Numbered from the stretch's first letter, positions 8,148 to 20,929 are shown. The stretch: 64,000 nucleotides of DNA from Orbaceae bacterium ESL0721 (GCA_029433365.1 JAQTHZ010000001.1:992001-1056000); one strand, 5' to 3'. Numbers and translations: made by a program. The notes: a model not told the origin generated them from the letters alone.

Positions 8148-9560
8148 TTATTTAAGCTCTTTTTTGGCTCGTGTAATTAACTGATCAAGGAGTTCAATAC
8201 CTTGGTCAATCTCTTGACGTGAGATAAGTAGTGATGGCGCAAAGGTGATTACGTTTTTATAGTAGCCACCGATATCAAGTACTAGACCCATTTTGTTACC
8301 TTTCCAGTCAAGATCGCCCGACATACCAATATCAACCATCTTATCGACTAGTGCTTTGTTGGCAGTGAATCCATCTTCTGTACAGATTTCGGCACGTAGT
8401 GCAAGACCAAGTCCATCAACTTCACCAATCTCTTTATGGCGTTTTTCAAGTGTTTTTAAACCTTCAAGGAAGTATGCACCACTATCCATCACCATCTTTT
8501 CATAGTCAGTTTCTGAGGTCATTTTTAAAACTTCGAGTCCAACTGCTGTGCCAAGTGGATTTGAAGCAAAGGTGGAGTGAGTTGATCCAACTGGGAATAC
8601 TGTTGGATTGATTAACTCTTCACGCGCCCAGAGTCCACCTAGTGGGTTGAGACCATTAGTTAATGCTTTAGCAAAAACTACGACATCAGGTTTAACATCG
8701 AAATGTTCAATCGACCAGAGTTTACCTGTACGGTAGAAGCCCATTTGAATCTCATCGACAACAAGTAGAATTCCATACTGATCCAATACTTTTTTCAACC
8801 CTTTGAAGTAGTTGCGTGGTGGAACAATATAACCCCCAGTTGCTTGTAGCGGCTCTGCATAGAACGCGGCATATTCGGCTTGACCCACTTTTGGATCCCA
8901 CACACCGTGGTATTCTGTTTCAAATAGTTTGGCAAATTCTGCGACTAAATGTTCACCATACTCTTCGGCTGTCATCCCTTTTGGACGGCGGAATGGGTAT
9001 GGGAATGGGACAAACATCGCGCGATCGCCAAAGTGACCATAGCGACGGCGATAACGGTAACTTGAGGTGATAGATGATGCACCTAAGGTACGACCATGGT
9101 AGCCACCTTGGAAAGCGAACATAAGCGATTTACCACCAGTTGCATTACGAACCACTTTGAGTGAGTCTTCAATACATTGTGATCCGCCAACATTAAAGTG
9201 GACTCGCCCATCATAACCAAAACGATCTTTCATGCCAACGGCGATAGTTTTAGCTAATTCGATTTTGGTTGGATGGAGGTATTGGCTGGCACATTGCGGT
9301 AAAGTATCAATTTGATGTTTGAGTACATTATTTAGGCGTTCATTGGCATAACCAAAATTACAAGCAGAGTACCACATCTGTAGATCAAGAAAGGGTTTTC
9401 CCTCTTTGTCATACATATAGCTACCTTCGCAGCCATCAAATATTTTTGGTGGTTCAACGTAGTGGACAGTATCGCCAAATGAGCAGTATTTAGCCTCTTC
9501 AGCTAATAATGTTGCATCATCAGGGCGGCTGTTGATTGTTTCTAAACTTGGTTTACTCAT
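8148..9560 (-). CDS. Class III (omega) aminotransferase
   Basis: PLP-dependent fold-type I class III aminotransferase of 470 residues, full length for the family. The cofactor site shows GGSQCIEDSLK (phosphate-binding turn), GGYHGRTLGAS, EPLQATGGYIVPP, the acidic DEIQMGF and the Schiff-base Lys in VVFAKALTNGLNP (about residue 296). Relatives act on omega-amines such as GABA, ornithine or putrescine and are often annotated simply as aspartate aminotransferase family. AAGGG sits well placed before the ATG. It heads a leftward operon with the acyltransferase and arginase-like genes, which points to an amino- or guanidino-compound pathway. The exact substrate is not inferable. Confidence 0.85.
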   Translation of the reverse strand: MSKPSLETINSRPDDATLLAEEAKYCSFGDTVHYVEPPKIFDGCEGSYMYDKEGKPFLDLQMWYSACNFGYANERLNNVLKHQIDTLPQCASQYLHPTKIELAKTIAVGMKDRFGYDGRVHFNVGGSQCIEDSLKVVRNATGGKSLMFAFQGGYHGRTLGASSITSSYRYRRRYGHFGDRAMFVPFPYPFRRPKGMTAEEYGEHLVAEFAKLFETEYHGVWDPKVGQAEYAAFYAEPLQATGGYIVPPRNYFKGLKKVLDQYGILLVVDEIQMGFYRTGKLWSIEHFDVKPDVVVFAKALTNGLNPLGGLWAREELINPTVFPVGSTHSTFASNPLGTAVGLEVLKMTSETDYEKMVMDSGAYFLEGLKTLEKRHKEIGEVDGLGLALRAEICTEDGFTANKALVDKMVDIGMSGDLDWKGNKMGLVLDIGGYYKNVITFAPSLLISRQEIDQGIELLDQLITRAKKELK

Positions 9561-9622
9561 AATTTACCCTTAAACTAAATAGACAAAAAGTGGGCACATT
9601 ATTCACTAAATTTATTTATAAC

Positions 9623-9657
9623 AATGTACATTTACTGTATAAGTTGTGTGACAACTT
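9623..9657. promoter_or_regulatory. Two palindromes upstream of the aminotransferase operon
   Basis: AATGTACATT at 9623-9632 is a perfect 10-bp palindrome, and AAGTTGTGTGACAACTT at 9641-9657 has 6-bp perfect arms. Both lie 60-100 bp upstream of the leftward aminotransferase start and before the rightward mipA-like gene, in the position of an operator. No specific regulator can be named. Confidence 0.4.
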
Positions 9658-9831
9658 GAGGTAAATTGATAAAATGTGCCACATGTACAAATTGTGCTGT
9701 TTTATTCACTTTTTTTGTTCTACTTTATATGTTTTGCTCATTTTATTTAATTGAGTTTTATATAATCTTATATAAATATAGTCCTATATAAAAAGTTCTT
9801 TTATAATCAACAGTCATTCTGCGAGCTTTCA

Positions 9832-10653
9832 ATGAAAAAAATGTCTTATCAGTTAACAAATCTATTAATAAATCCAATAATAAAAAACAAATTAGCAAAT
9901 AGTAAAAAAAACAGACAAGGGTTTATCACTCTTATGTCTGGTCTAATTTTAGTTTTTTCAGCAACTGTCGCGGCTGATCCTACCTCAATCGGTCTTGGTT
10001 TTGGTGTTAGTAAATCCCCTTATAAAGGGTATGATACGACTTACTTCCCAATCCCACATATTGATTATGATAATGATACTGTCTATATCGATGGTCTTTC
10101 GGCAGGGATGTATGCATATAATAGTGATCTGCAAAATGTGACTATTGGTGTGCGTTATTTAGGAATGGAGTTTAATCCTCATGATACCGACAATAGAGGA
10201 TTAAAACGGTTAGATAAACGTCACTCAACCCTTTTGGCTGAAATCGGTTATGAACTTAATACCTCGGTGGGTAATTTTGTTAGCCGATTAGCTGCTGATG
10301 TTTTAGATAATAGTAATAGTCTGCTTGCCGATGTTGGTTACAATATTCCATTTAAAGAGGGTGAGTTAATTATCGTCCCAACAATTGGCGTAAATTGGGC
10401 AAATAGTAGCCACAATGATTACTATTATGGCGTGTCACATAAGGAGTCAAAACGTTCTGGTCTTCGCTACTATGATGCCGATGGTTCATTTACTCCTTAT
10501 ACTGAGTTAGGTTTGCAATATCCTTTAGGTTCAGGTTTTCAGACTTTTGGTGGTCTCCGCCTAGATAAGTTGATGGGCGATGCTAAAAATAGCCCAATGG
10601 TGGGTGAAAGTGTTATCACCTCTGTCTATATGGGTATTAGTTATACATTCTAA
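9832..10653 (+). CDS. MipA/OmpV family outer-membrane protein
   Basis: A 273-residue outer-membrane beta-barrel of the MipA/OmpV family. The mature part begins near ADPTSIGLGFG and has the family features YFPIPHIDYDNDTVYIDG and the final barrel strand ending in YMGISYTF with a C-terminal Phe. The signal region is odd: a 30-residue basic, Asn/Lys-rich stretch precedes the hydrophobic core (about 33-46), so an internal start at Met35 is possible though it would leave no charged n-region. MipA in E. coli scaffolds murein synthases and hydrolases; OmpV types are porin-like. It stands alone between the aminotransferase operon and rdgC. Confidence 0.82.
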   Translation: MKKMSYQLTNLLINPIIKNKLANSKKNRQGFITLMSGLILVFSATVAADPTSIGLGFGVSKSPYKGYDTTYFPIPHIDYDNDTVYIDGLSAGMYAYNSDLQNVTIGVRYLGMEFNPHDTDNRGLKRLDKRHSTLLAEIGYELNTSVGNFVSRLAADVLDNSNSLLADVGYNIPFKEGELIIVPTIGVNWANSSHNDYYYGVSHKESKRSGLRYYDADGSFTPYTELGLQYPLGSGFQTFGGLRLDKLMGDAKNSPMVGESVITSVYMGISYTF

Positions 10654-10667
10654 TTTTTCACATTTTT

Positions 10668-10701
10668 AAAGCCAATAAGTCTGTATCTGTTTGTTGGCTT
10701 T
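10668..10701 (+). terminator. Probable terminator of the mipA-like gene
   Basis: AAAGCCAA at 10668-10675 pairs with TTGGCTTT at 10694-10701, and pyrimidine-rich CCTCTTCT follows. It starts 15 bp after the stop codon. Confidence 0.5.
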
Positions 10702-10774
10702 CCTCTTCTAGTAAGATATTTTTTCATCCGTTTTTATACGCTAAAAACAGCAAAATTATTAGGAAATTAGCTAT

Positions 10775-11683
10775 ATGCTTTGGTTTAGAAATGCCATTAT
10801 TTATCAAATGAGCGATGATAATCCTCTAAATAAAGAGAACGTTATCAATGCTGTAAAATCACAGCTGTTTGTGCCTTGTGGTAGTTTAGATAATACTAAA
10901 ATGGGGTGGATTTCACCTTATCATGATAATAGTGATGAAGATGATCTTATCGTTGATATGCAAGGTCATCTACTATTAAAGATGAAAAAAGAGACCAAAA
11001 TTATCCCCTCTGCTGTCGTTAAGCTGGCACTTGCCGAGAAGATTAGTAAGCAGGAGCAGGTACAAGGACGCCGTTTAAATAAAACAGAGAAAGCATCACT
11101 AAAAGATGAGGTAATGATCGATCTGATTCCGCGCGCATTTAGTAAATATCGTTACTATTGGCTCTGGATAGATACCAAGAATAGACGTATTATTCTGGAT
11201 TGCAGTAGCTTTACACAGGCGGAAGAGATTTTAGCCATTTTGCGTAAACCTATGGGAACATTATCGTTAAAACCGCTCTCTATTGATAAACCTGTAGAAC
11301 AGGTCATGACTCAATGGGTAAAAGAAAAACGTCATTTTCCACCGTTATTGTTGGGTGATGAAGCTGAACTTAAAGATCCTATCGATGGAAATGGAATTAT
11401 TCGCTGTAAAGATCAAGATGTTACCAGCGAAGAGATCGAGAATCATATCAATGCAGGTAAGTGGGTCACAAAACTTAAGCTTTTTGATGAAAGGGGCGTT
11501 AATTTTATTGCCAATGCTGATTTAACCTTAAAACGGATCAAATTTGATAGTGCTATTTTAGATGAAAATGAGGATATTGGTGCTGATGAGTTAGAAAAAC
11601 GGTTAGAAGCCGATTTTTTAATTATGTCTGCAACATTAGCCGATACCATCGACGCTTTTTTTACTTCAATTCATAAAGCTTAG
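10775..11683 (+). CDS. rdgC: Recombination-associated protein RdgC
   Basis: A 302-residue RdgC, the usual length. Family hallmarks include the opening MLWFRNAIIYQ, QLFVPCG near residue 30 and LKMKKETKIIPSAVVK. RdgC forms a ring-shaped dimer on double-stranded DNA and restrains RecA, limiting inappropriate recombination and RecFOR-dependent loading. It is transcribed alone; the gene for RecF lies about 4 kb downstream. There is nothing unusual in the sequence. Confidence 0.93.
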   Translation: MLWFRNAIIYQMSDDNPLNKENVINAVKSQLFVPCGSLDNTKMGWISPYHDNSDEDDLIVDMQGHLLLKMKKETKIIPSAVVKLALAEKISKQEQVQGRRLNKTEKASLKDEVMIDLIPRAFSKYRYYWLWIDTKNRRIILDCSSFTQAEEILAILRKPMGTLSLKPLSIDKPVEQVMTQWVKEKRHFPPLLLGDEAELKDPIDGNGIIRCKDQDVTSEEIENHINAGKWVTKLKLFDERGVNFIANADLTLKRIKFDSAILDENEDIGADELEKRLEADFLIMSATLADTIDAFFTSIHKA

Positions 11684-11930
11684 TTGATTAAAAATTATCT
11701 AAATATTATCAATTAAATTAATATAACTTAATGATATAACATAATTTTTACTAAAATTGCTTTTAGTTATGGCTTTGGTAATATTCTATGTTATAATTAA
11801 TAGCACTTTAAAGTGTAACTTGATTAATAAAAACAAGTATTTGTCATTTTTTAAACATGAACTTTGGTTCTAAAATCTGAGTTCAATATTGAAAAACAGG
11901 TCGATAACAATACATAGTTGAGGCAATAAA

Positions 11931-12995
11931 ATGAAAAAAACAACTTTAGCAATCGCAATTGCTGCTGCAAGTTTAACTACTTCTGTAGCAGCTCATGCAG
12001 CATATGAAGACAACACTTTTTATACTGGTGCAAAAATTGGCTGGTCTAAATATGTTGACGTAAAAACTGAAAAAGTAGCAAACACTAATGATACTAGCCG
12101 TGATAGCGTAGCTGGCGGTGCATTCCTTGGTTTCCAAGCTAATCAATATTTAGCTGCTGAACTTGCTTATGACTGGTTAGGTACATTAAAATACAAAAGC
12201 GATGTAGCTCGTGACAGCAAATTAACAGTTCAAGGTGTCTCATTAACTGGTAAATTAAGTTACCCTCTTTCATTTATTTCTGATGATTTAGACATTTATG
12301 CTCGTGCGGGTGCATTTGTTCGTATCGCTAAATGGAAAGATCCTTCTGCAGGAAAAGACCACACTGATACTGGTGTATCACCTGTTTATGCTTTAGGTCT
12401 TGACTACCGTTTCGATGAAGATTTTACAACTCGTTTAGAGTATCAATGGGTTAACCACATTGGTAGCGATGCGCCAGTAAATCCTGATAACGGTCTATTA
12501 TCTTTAGGTATTACATACCGTTTAGGTTCACCTACTGTTGCTGCACCAACACCAGCTCCAATTACAGTTGAAACTGAAGAAAAGCGTTATATCTTAAATG
12601 AAGATGTACTATTTGCTTATGCTAAATCTGACTTGAAAGTGGAAGGTCGTCAAGCATTAGACAACTTAGTTACTACACTAGTTAAAATCAATCCAACACA
12701 AAGCGCGATTATCGTAGTTGGTCATACTGATCGTATCGGTTCTGATAACTACAACCAAAAACTATCTGAACAACGTGCACACTCAGTGATGAAATACCTT
12801 GTTGCTAAAGGCGTTCCTTCACAATTAATTAATGCACGTGGCGTAGGTAAAGCACAATCAGTAACTGGTAATAAATGTAATGCACTTCGTGGATCAGATC
12901 TTAAAGCATGTTTAGCACCTGATCGTCGTGTTGAGATCGAAGTAAAAGCATTGAACGTACAAGAAGTTGAAATAAACGTTCCTGCATCTAACTAA
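11931..12995 (+). CDS. ompA: Outer membrane protein A (OmpA)
   Basis: A 354-residue OmpA. A signal peptide with cleavage after AHA (about residue 23) precedes an eight-strand barrel (about 24-195), a Pro/Ala-rich hinge (TVAAPTPAPIT) and a C-terminal peptidoglycan-binding OmpA domain with GHTDRIGSDNYNQKLSEQRA and APDRRVEIEV. A Cys pair (NKCNAL and KACLAP) in the C-terminal domain matches OmpA of enterics. A GAGGC ribosome site precedes the ATG. The roughly 250-bp upstream region contains a TATAAT at 11792, giving a long leader of the kind that hosts sRNA control in E. coli. A strong terminator follows. Confidence 0.95.
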   Translation: MKKTTLAIAIAAASLTTSVAAHAAYEDNTFYTGAKIGWSKYVDVKTEKVANTNDTSRDSVAGGAFLGFQANQYLAAELAYDWLGTLKYKSDVARDSKLTVQGVSLTGKLSYPLSFISDDLDIYARAGAFVRIAKWKDPSAGKDHTDTGVSPVYALGLDYRFDEDFTTRLEYQWVNHIGSDAPVNPDNGLLSLGITYRLGSPTVAAPTPAPITVETEEKRYILNEDVLFAYAKSDLKVEGRQALDNLVTTLVKINPTQSAIIVVGHTDRIGSDNYNQKLSEQRAHSVMKYLVAKGVPSQLINARGVGKAQSVTGNKCNALRGSDLKACLAPDRRVEIEVKALNVQEVEINVPASN

Positions 12996-13048
12996 GTTTA
13001 TTCTTTAAATTAAGTTAGTTTTAAATTTAGTTAGTTACTTTACATATC

Positions 13049-13078
13049 AAAAAACCCGGTCTTACCGGGTTTTTTATT
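13049..13078 (+). terminator. Rho-independent terminator after ompA
   Basis: AACCCGGT-CTT-ACCGGGTT forms an 8-bp GC-rich stem followed by TTTTTATT, about 55 bp after the ompA stop. Confidence 0.9.
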
Positions 13079-13188
13079 AAAATTTAATCCGCTATTTGCA
13101 AAATTTATCTATTTCGTTTCATCTATAAAATCGTTATAAAAAAGTTTATAATTAGATTCGGTCTGCATCCATTCTAGAAGGAATTATT

Positions 13189-14532
13189 GTGTCTATCTGG
13201 CAAAGGTGTCTTACACAATTACAAGAAGAGTTACCTGCTACTGAATTCAATTTGTGGATCCGTCCGTTACAAGCTGAAATCATTGACAATCAACTCTATA
13301 TTTACGCGCCTAATCGTTTTGTTTTAGATTGGGTAAAAAATAAATATTTATCTAATATTTCGCAATTACTTAACACCTTTTGTAATAATGATGCGCCTAA
13401 ATTGTATCTTGAAGTAGGTTCAGTTTTAACTGCAAAAGAGACTACCACAAAACCAAATGAGCTACCAAGTTGGAAGAAGAGTAAAGAGAATAATAACAGT
13501 AAACATACTTACCACTCTGGTATTAATCATAAACACACTTTCGAAAGTTTTGTTGAAGGTAAGTCAAATCAACTTGCTGTCGCTGCTGCAAAGCAGGTAG
13601 CTGAAAACCCTGGTAGAGCTTATAACCCACTTTTTTTATATGGCTCTACTGGTTTAGGTAAGACTCACCTACTGCATGCAGTAGGTAACCAGATTATGCA
13701 GATTAAACAGAATAATAAAGTCGTCTATATGCACTCTGAACGTTTTGTGCAAGATATGGTTAAAGCTTTACAAAATAATGCGATTGAGGAGTTCAAAAAT
13801 TATTATCGCTCTGTCGATGCATTATTAATCGATGATATTCAATTTTTTGCCAATAAAGAGCGATCACAAGAGGAATTCTTTCATACATTTAACTCTTTAC
13901 TTGAAGGTAATCAACAAATTATTTTAACATCAGATAGATACCCCAAAGAGATTAATGGTGTTGAGGATCGATTAAAATCACGTTTTGGTTGGGGTTTAAC
14001 CATCGCCATAGAGCCACCAGAGCTCGAGACGCGTGTAGCTATTTTGATGAAAAAAGCGGAAGAGAATCGTATCCGTTTACCTGAAGAGGTCGCTTTTTTT
14101 ATCGCTAAACGGTTACGTTCAAATGTCCGTGAATTAGAAGGGGCGCTTAATCGTGTTATTGCTAATGCCAATTTTACCGGAAAAGCGATAACCATCGATT
14201 TTGTTAAAGATGCGTTAAAGGATCTACTTGCGTTACAAGAAAAATTGGTTACTATTGAGAATATTCAAAAAACTGTTGCCGAATATTATAAGATCAAAGT
14301 CTCTGATCTGTTATCTAAACGACGTTCACGATCAGTAGCAAGACCACGGCAGGTAGCTATGGCTCTTGCCAAAGAGTTAACAAATAAAAGTCTACCTGAA
14401 ATTGGCGATGGTTTTGGTGGTAGAGATCATACAACTGTTTTACACGCATGTCGGAAAATTACAGAACTGAAAGAAGAGAGCAATGATATTAAAGAGGACT
14501 ATTCCAATTTAATTCGAACTTTATCAACCTAA
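13189..14532 (+). CDS. dnaA: Chromosomal replication initiator DnaA
   Basis: A 447-residue DnaA. Domain I starts [27 protein letters not shown]. Domain III has Walker A GSTGLGKT (about 151-158) and Walker [10 protein letters not shown] (about 213-221). Domain IV ends with the DnaA signature [14 protein letters not shown]. Translation starts at a GTG preceded by AGAAGGA. It opens dnaA-dnaN-recF-gyrB, with 16 bp to dnaN. Unlike most gammaproteobacteria, the upstream neighbour is ompA rather than divergent rpmH, and no DnaA-box cluster is visible between them. Confidence 0.98.
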   Translation: MSIWQRCLTQLQEELPATEFNLWIRPLQAEIIDNQLYIYAPNRFVLDWVKNKYLSNISQLLNTFCNNDAPKLYLEVGSVLTAKETTTKPNELPSWKKSKENNNSKHTYHSGINHKHTFESFVEGKSNQLAVAAAKQVAENPGRAYNPLFLYGSTGLGKTHLLHAVGNQIMQIKQNNKVVYMHSERFVQDMVKALQNNAIEEFKNYYRSVDALLIDDIQFFANKERSQEEFFHTFNSLLEGNQQIILTSDRYPKEINGVEDRLKSRFGWGLTIAIEPPELETRVAILMKKAEENRIRLPEEVAFFIAKRLRSNVRELEGALNRVIANANFTGKAITIDFVKDALKDLLALQEKLVTIENIQKTVAEYYKIKVSDLLSKRRSRSVARPRQVAMALAKELTNKSLPEIGDGFGGRDHTTVLHACRKITELKEESNDIKEDYSNLIRTLST

Positions 14533-14548
14533 TAAAAGAATAAATATT

Positions 14549-15652
14549 ATGAAATTTGTTATTGATCGCGAAAAACTTATCAAACCTTTGCAACTTGTCA
14601 GTGCGCCACTTAGTAGTCGTCCTACATTACCTATTTTAGGAAATCTATTATTGCAAGTTGAAAATAATATGTTATCAATGATTGGGACTGATCTTGAGAT
14701 TGAGATGATAGCTCGCCTACCATTAAGTGAGCAGAGCGAAGCAGGGGCGACAACTGTTCCAGCAAGAAAATTCCTTGATATATGCCGTAGTCTTCCAAGT
14801 AATGCACAAATTGCAGTTACAGTAGATGATCATCGACTTATTATTCAATCTAACCGTAGCAAATTCTCTTTATCTACTCTTCCGGCAAGCGATTTTCCAA
14901 ATTTAGAAAATTGGCAAAGTGATGTTGAATTCTCAATACCACAAAAAACGGTGAAACGTCTAATTGATGCAGTTCAATTTTCAATGGCTAATCAAGATGT
15001 CCGTTACTACCTTAATGGTATGTTATTTGAGATCGATAATGGTCAACTCAAAACTGTTGCAACCGATGGTCATCGCTTAGCGGTCTGCTCTTTGCCTATT
15101 GGGCAAGATGTTGCATCATCCCACTCTGTCATCATGCCGAGAAAAGGTGTGCTTGAGCTGTCAAAATTAATTAGCGATAGTGAAGATCCTATTAATATCC
15201 AGATTGGCAGTAATAATCTACGTGTAAATTTAGCTGATTTCACGTTTACATCTAAATTAATTGATGGTCGTTTCCCAGATTATAAGCGTGTTTTACCGCG
15301 TAATCCGGATAAACCGTTAGAAGTTGGTTGTGAAGATCTAAAAAATGCCCTTTCACGTGTGGCTATTCTCTCCAATGAGAAATTCCGTGGTATTCGATTA
15401 TATGCTAATAATAATCAGGTTAAGATCACAGCAAATAATCCTGAGCAGGAGGAGGCTGAAGAGGTCGTTGATGTTAAATATAATTCAAATGAGTTAGAAA
15501 TTGGTTTTAATGTCACCTATCTACTAGATATCTTAAATACGTTAAGATGTGAAAGTGTACAGCTACTGTTAACAGATGCAACTTCAAGCGTGCAAATCGA
15601 AGATATTAACGATGATACGGCAACCTATGTTGTGATGCCAATGCGTCTTTAG
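14549..15652 (+). CDS. dnaN: DNA polymerase III beta sliding clamp
   Basis: A 367-residue beta clamp, matching the usual 366-367. Three repeated clamp folds are present. Family landmarks are RPTLPILGNLLL (about 24-35), ATDGHRLAVC (about 172-181) and the C-terminal YVVMPMRL that forms part of the clamp-binding pocket. It encircles DNA and tethers polymerases and other partners. It is the second gene of the dnaA operon, and the following recF starts 75 bp downstream. Confidence 0.98.
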   Translation: MKFVIDREKLIKPLQLVSAPLSSRPTLPILGNLLLQVENNMLSMIGTDLEIEMIARLPLSEQSEAGATTVPARKFLDICRSLPSNAQIAVTVDDHRLIIQSNRSKFSLSTLPASDFPNLENWQSDVEFSIPQKTVKRLIDAVQFSMANQDVRYYLNGMLFEIDNGQLKTVATDGHRLAVCSLPIGQDVASSHSVIMPRKGVLELSKLISDSEDPINIQIGSNNLRVNLADFTFTSKLIDGRFPDYKRVLPRNPDKPLEVGCEDLKNALSRVAILSNEKFRGIRLYANNNQVKITANNPEQEEAEEVVDVKYNSNELEIGFNVTYLLDILNTLRCESVQLLLTDATSSVQIEDINDDTATYVVMPMRL

Positions 15653-15727
15653 ATTTAACTGTTTTATCTGTTTAAACTTTTGTTTTGACTGTTAATTTTG
15701 CGCTGAACTGACTATTTATAAAACTAT

Positions 15728-16801
15728 ATGACTATTTCGCATATCAATATTCACCATTTTCGTAATATCGATTATGCCGAATTGTCTCTATCGCCCCATT
15801 TTAATTTTATTGTAGGTAATAATGGTAGCGGGAAAACGAGTCTGCTTGAAGCACTCTATATGCTAGGGCATGGGAGAGCATTTCGCCATGCGCAATCGAA
15901 TCGAATTATTCAGCATGAAAAGCCTGAACTTGTGCTGTTTAGTCAAATCAGATCCGTTAATCAGCAGACGCGTACAATTGGGTTATCTAAATCGAAAACA
16001 GGCGATAACCGCATTAAAATTGATGGTGATGAAGGATTCCGATTAACTGATCTTGCCAAACTGTTACCGATGCAGTTAATTACTCCTGAGGGTTTTGAAT
16101 TATTGACAGGGGGACCTAAACATCGCCGTGCGTTTATCGATTGGGGCTGTTTTCACCACTATCCTGAATTTATTACACTTTGGAATAGTCTAAGACGTCT
16201 CCTTAAGCAGCGTAACTCCTTGCTAAAACAGACAACTTGTTATCAACAACTCCTACCTTGGGATAGAGAGTTAGTCCCTATTGCGACTAAAATTAGTGCA
16301 TTTCGTGCTGATTATGCATCCCATATTTTCCCAGAAATAGTTGCTACATGTGCCGATTTTTTACCTGAATATCAACTAAGTTGTTATTTTGATCGCGGTT
16401 GGGATGAAGATACTGATTATGCAGATCAGCTAATCAAACAGTATGATCGTGATAAATTTATAAACTATACTCAACAAGGACCACATAAAGCTGATATCAA
16501 ATTGCGTGCTTACAATATACCTGTTGAAGATCTGCTATCGCGCGGACAGCTTAAACTGTTAATGTGTGCACTTCGGTTATCTCAAGGTGAATACTATGCT
16601 AAACAGATGGGGCAGTCCTGTATCTATCTTTTAGATGATTTTGCTTCAGAACTCGATCAGACTAAACGTGATTTACTGGCAAAACGTTTGAAATTAGCTA
16701 ATTCACAAGTATTTATTACTGCTATTAATGAAGAGCAGATCAGTCAGTTGGTTGATGAAAATGATAAGATTTTTAACATCAAATCTGGTATAATTGACTA
16801 G
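15728..16801 (+). CDS. recF: DNA replication and repair protein RecF
   Basis: A 357-residue SMC-like ATPase. Walker A is GNNGSGKTS (about residues 30-38), the ABC-type signature is LLSRGQLKLL (about 270) and Walker B is IYLLDDFASELD. RecF with RecOR loads RecA at single-strand gaps. It sits in the standard position between dnaN and gyrB, with a 42-bp gap to gyrB. Confidence 0.97.
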   Translation: MTISHINIHHFRNIDYAELSLSPHFNFIVGNNGSGKTSLLEALYMLGHGRAFRHAQSNRIIQHEKPELVLFSQIRSVNQQTRTIGLSKSKTGDNRIKIDGDEGFRLTDLAKLLPMQLITPEGFELLTGGPKHRRAFIDWGCFHHYPEFITLWNSLRRLLKQRNSLLKQTTCYQQLLPWDRELVPIATKISAFRADYASHIFPEIVATCADFLPEYQLSCYFDRGWDEDTDYADQLIKQYDRDKFINYTQQGPHKADIKLRAYNIPVEDLLSRGQLKLLMCALRLSQGEYYAKQMGQSCIYLLDDFASELDQTKRDLLAKRLKLANSQVFITAINEEQISQLVDENDKIFNIKSGIID

Positions 16802-19255
<2,454 letters not shown>

Positions 19256-19318
19256 TACTGTTTTTTTGACACTAGTTTTTTTAATATAAGTTTTTAATAC
19301 TGGATTTTAATATCCGCA

Positions 19319-19349
19319 TAAAAAAACCACGGTCTCCCGTGGTTTTTTT
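19319..19349. terminator. Bidirectional terminator between gyrB and xanP
   Basis: The stem ACCACGG-TCTC-CCGTGGT is flanked by AAAAAA on the left and TTTTTTTA on the right, so it can terminate gyrB rightward and xanP leftward. Confidence 0.9.
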
Positions 19350-19418
19350 ATATCAATTCTTAATATTTTTATACTAATGTTTTTAAACTAGTTTTTATAC
19401 GAATAGTTTTATTAATAG

Positions 19419-20795
19419 TTATTCTGCATCTACAATTTTTTCATCTTTCTCAATCGGGAAGATAAAATTGAGTAAAATAGCAGTAAGTCCACCGGCAGCA
19501 ATACCTGATGAGAAGAGTGACTGTACCCAACTAGGCATAAAGTGGAAAATATCAGGTTGTTGTGATACGCCAAGTCCAATTCCGAGTGATAGAGCGATAA
19601 TCATAATAGATCGCCTATTTAAAGACACTTTAGAGACGATTCGTACACCAGAAGCTGCAATAGTACCAAACATTACGAGTGTTGCCCCACCTAAAACCGG
19701 TTCCGGTATATGTTGGACAAAACCACTCACTTGTGGAAACAGCCCCAATAGAATTAACATACCAGCAATAAAATAGCCAACATAGCGACTAGCTACTCCA
19801 GTCAGTTGAATAACACCATTATTCTGTCCAAAGCAGGAGTTAGGGAAGGTATTAAATACTGCTGAGACAAACGAGTTAAAGCCATTTGCTAACACACCAC
19901 CTTTAAGGCGTTTCATATAGATTGGACCAGAGACAGGTTGTTCTGATACATCTGATGTGGCAGTAATATCACCAATGGTCTCTAATGAGGTGATAAAAAA
20001 GACTAAAATAAACGGAAGTAGTAATCCCCAATCAATATTTAGTCCGTAATAAAGAGGCATCGGTAGCATGATAGAAGAGGATGAACCATCGGTTGTTGAT
20101 TCAGGTAAGAGATCTAGCCAATAAGCAATAAAATAGCCAACTGCCATAGCAATAACTAATGACGAGATACGTAAGTAAGGATTTTTTACAATATTAAGTA
20201 AAATGATAATACCAAGGACAACACCCGCTAAAAATAGATTTATTGGTGCACCAAAGGTTCCCGACTCCATAGCGCCATACCCACCACCAACAGAGATTAA
20301 TCCGACCTGAATTAGCGATAAACCTATAATCATTACCACAATTCCTGAAACCAGCGGTGTAATAATACGTTGAGCAAATTGTAAAACACGTGAGAGAATC
20401 ATTTCAGTACAAGAGGCGAGCATTAAAGTACCAAATAGTGTTGCCATCATCATATCAACTGTCGACCCACCATTTTTAAGTGTTAATCCACCAGCAATTA
20501 CCGGCGCAACAAAATTAAAGCTTGTTCCTTGTATAGAGAGTAGACCTGAGCCAATAGGACCCCAAGCTCTAATCTGAATAAGAGAAGCCACTCCAGAAGC
20601 GAAAAGTGACATACTAATAATATGTTGAGTATCGCTAACTGGTAGTTCTAAGCTTTTACAGATGATTAATGCAGGTGTGATAACCGCGACAAACATTGCT
20701 AATAGATGTTGCATTGCAGCAAATAGAGTTTGAAATATAGGCGGTTTATCATCCAATTTATAGATGAGTTCTGATTTATGATTTGTGGTAGACAT
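19419..20795 (-). CDS. xanP: Xanthine permease, NCS2 family
   Basis: A 458-residue inner-membrane proton symporter of the nucleobase-cation-symporter-2 family. The N-terminus ([27 protein letters not shown]) and the core motifs [20 protein letters not shown] and [19 protein letters not shown] match E. coli XanP more closely than XanQ or uric-acid permeases. Multiple membrane helices span the whole length. It is a single gene between gyrB (convergent) and atpC (same strand, about 135 bp upstream). Confidence 0.88.
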   Translation of the reverse strand: MSTTNHKSELIYKLDDKPPIFQTLFAAMQHLLAMFVAVITPALIICKSLELPVSDTQHIISMSLFASGVASLIQIRAWGPIGSGLLSIQGTSFNFVAPVIAGGLTLKNGGSTVDMMMATLFGTLMLASCTEMILSRVLQFAQRIITPLVSGIVVMIIGLSLIQVGLISVGGGYGAMESGTFGAPINLFLAGVVLGIIILLNIVKNPYLRISSLVIAMAVGYFIAYWLDLLPESTTDGSSSSIMLPMPLYYGLNIDWGLLLPFILVFFITSLETIGDITATSDVSEQPVSGPIYMKRLKGGVLANGFNSFVSAVFNTFPNSCFGQNNGVIQLTGVASRYVGYFIAGMLILLGLFPQVSGFVQHIPEPVLGGATLVMFGTIAASGVRIVSKVSLNRRSIMIIALSLGIGLGVSQQPDIFHFMPSWVQSLFSSGIAAGGLTAILLNFIFPIEKDEKIVDAE

Positions 20796-20885
20796 ATGAG
20801 TTGTTTGAAAGAAAAGAAATGGGAGCTAAATTATAATAATTATAAATAGCAATTGCCAGAATTTATTTAATTATGCTTTTTAGAT

Positions 20886-20907
20886 TTCGCCAGTTATGAC
20901 TGGCGAA
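20886..20907. terminator. Hairpin after the atp operon
   Basis: TTCGCCAGT and ACTGGCGAA form a perfect 9-bp stem with a 4-base loop, 23 bp after atpC. No clear U tract follows in the leftward direction, so its strength is uncertain. Confidence 0.55.
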
Positions 20908-20929
20908 TATTATATGATTAATATCTTAA

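Noticed and set aside
13079-13188. oriC in the ompA-dnaA gap
   Set aside because: No cluster of TTATCCACA-like boxes and no AT-rich 13-mer array was seen; the gap is short.
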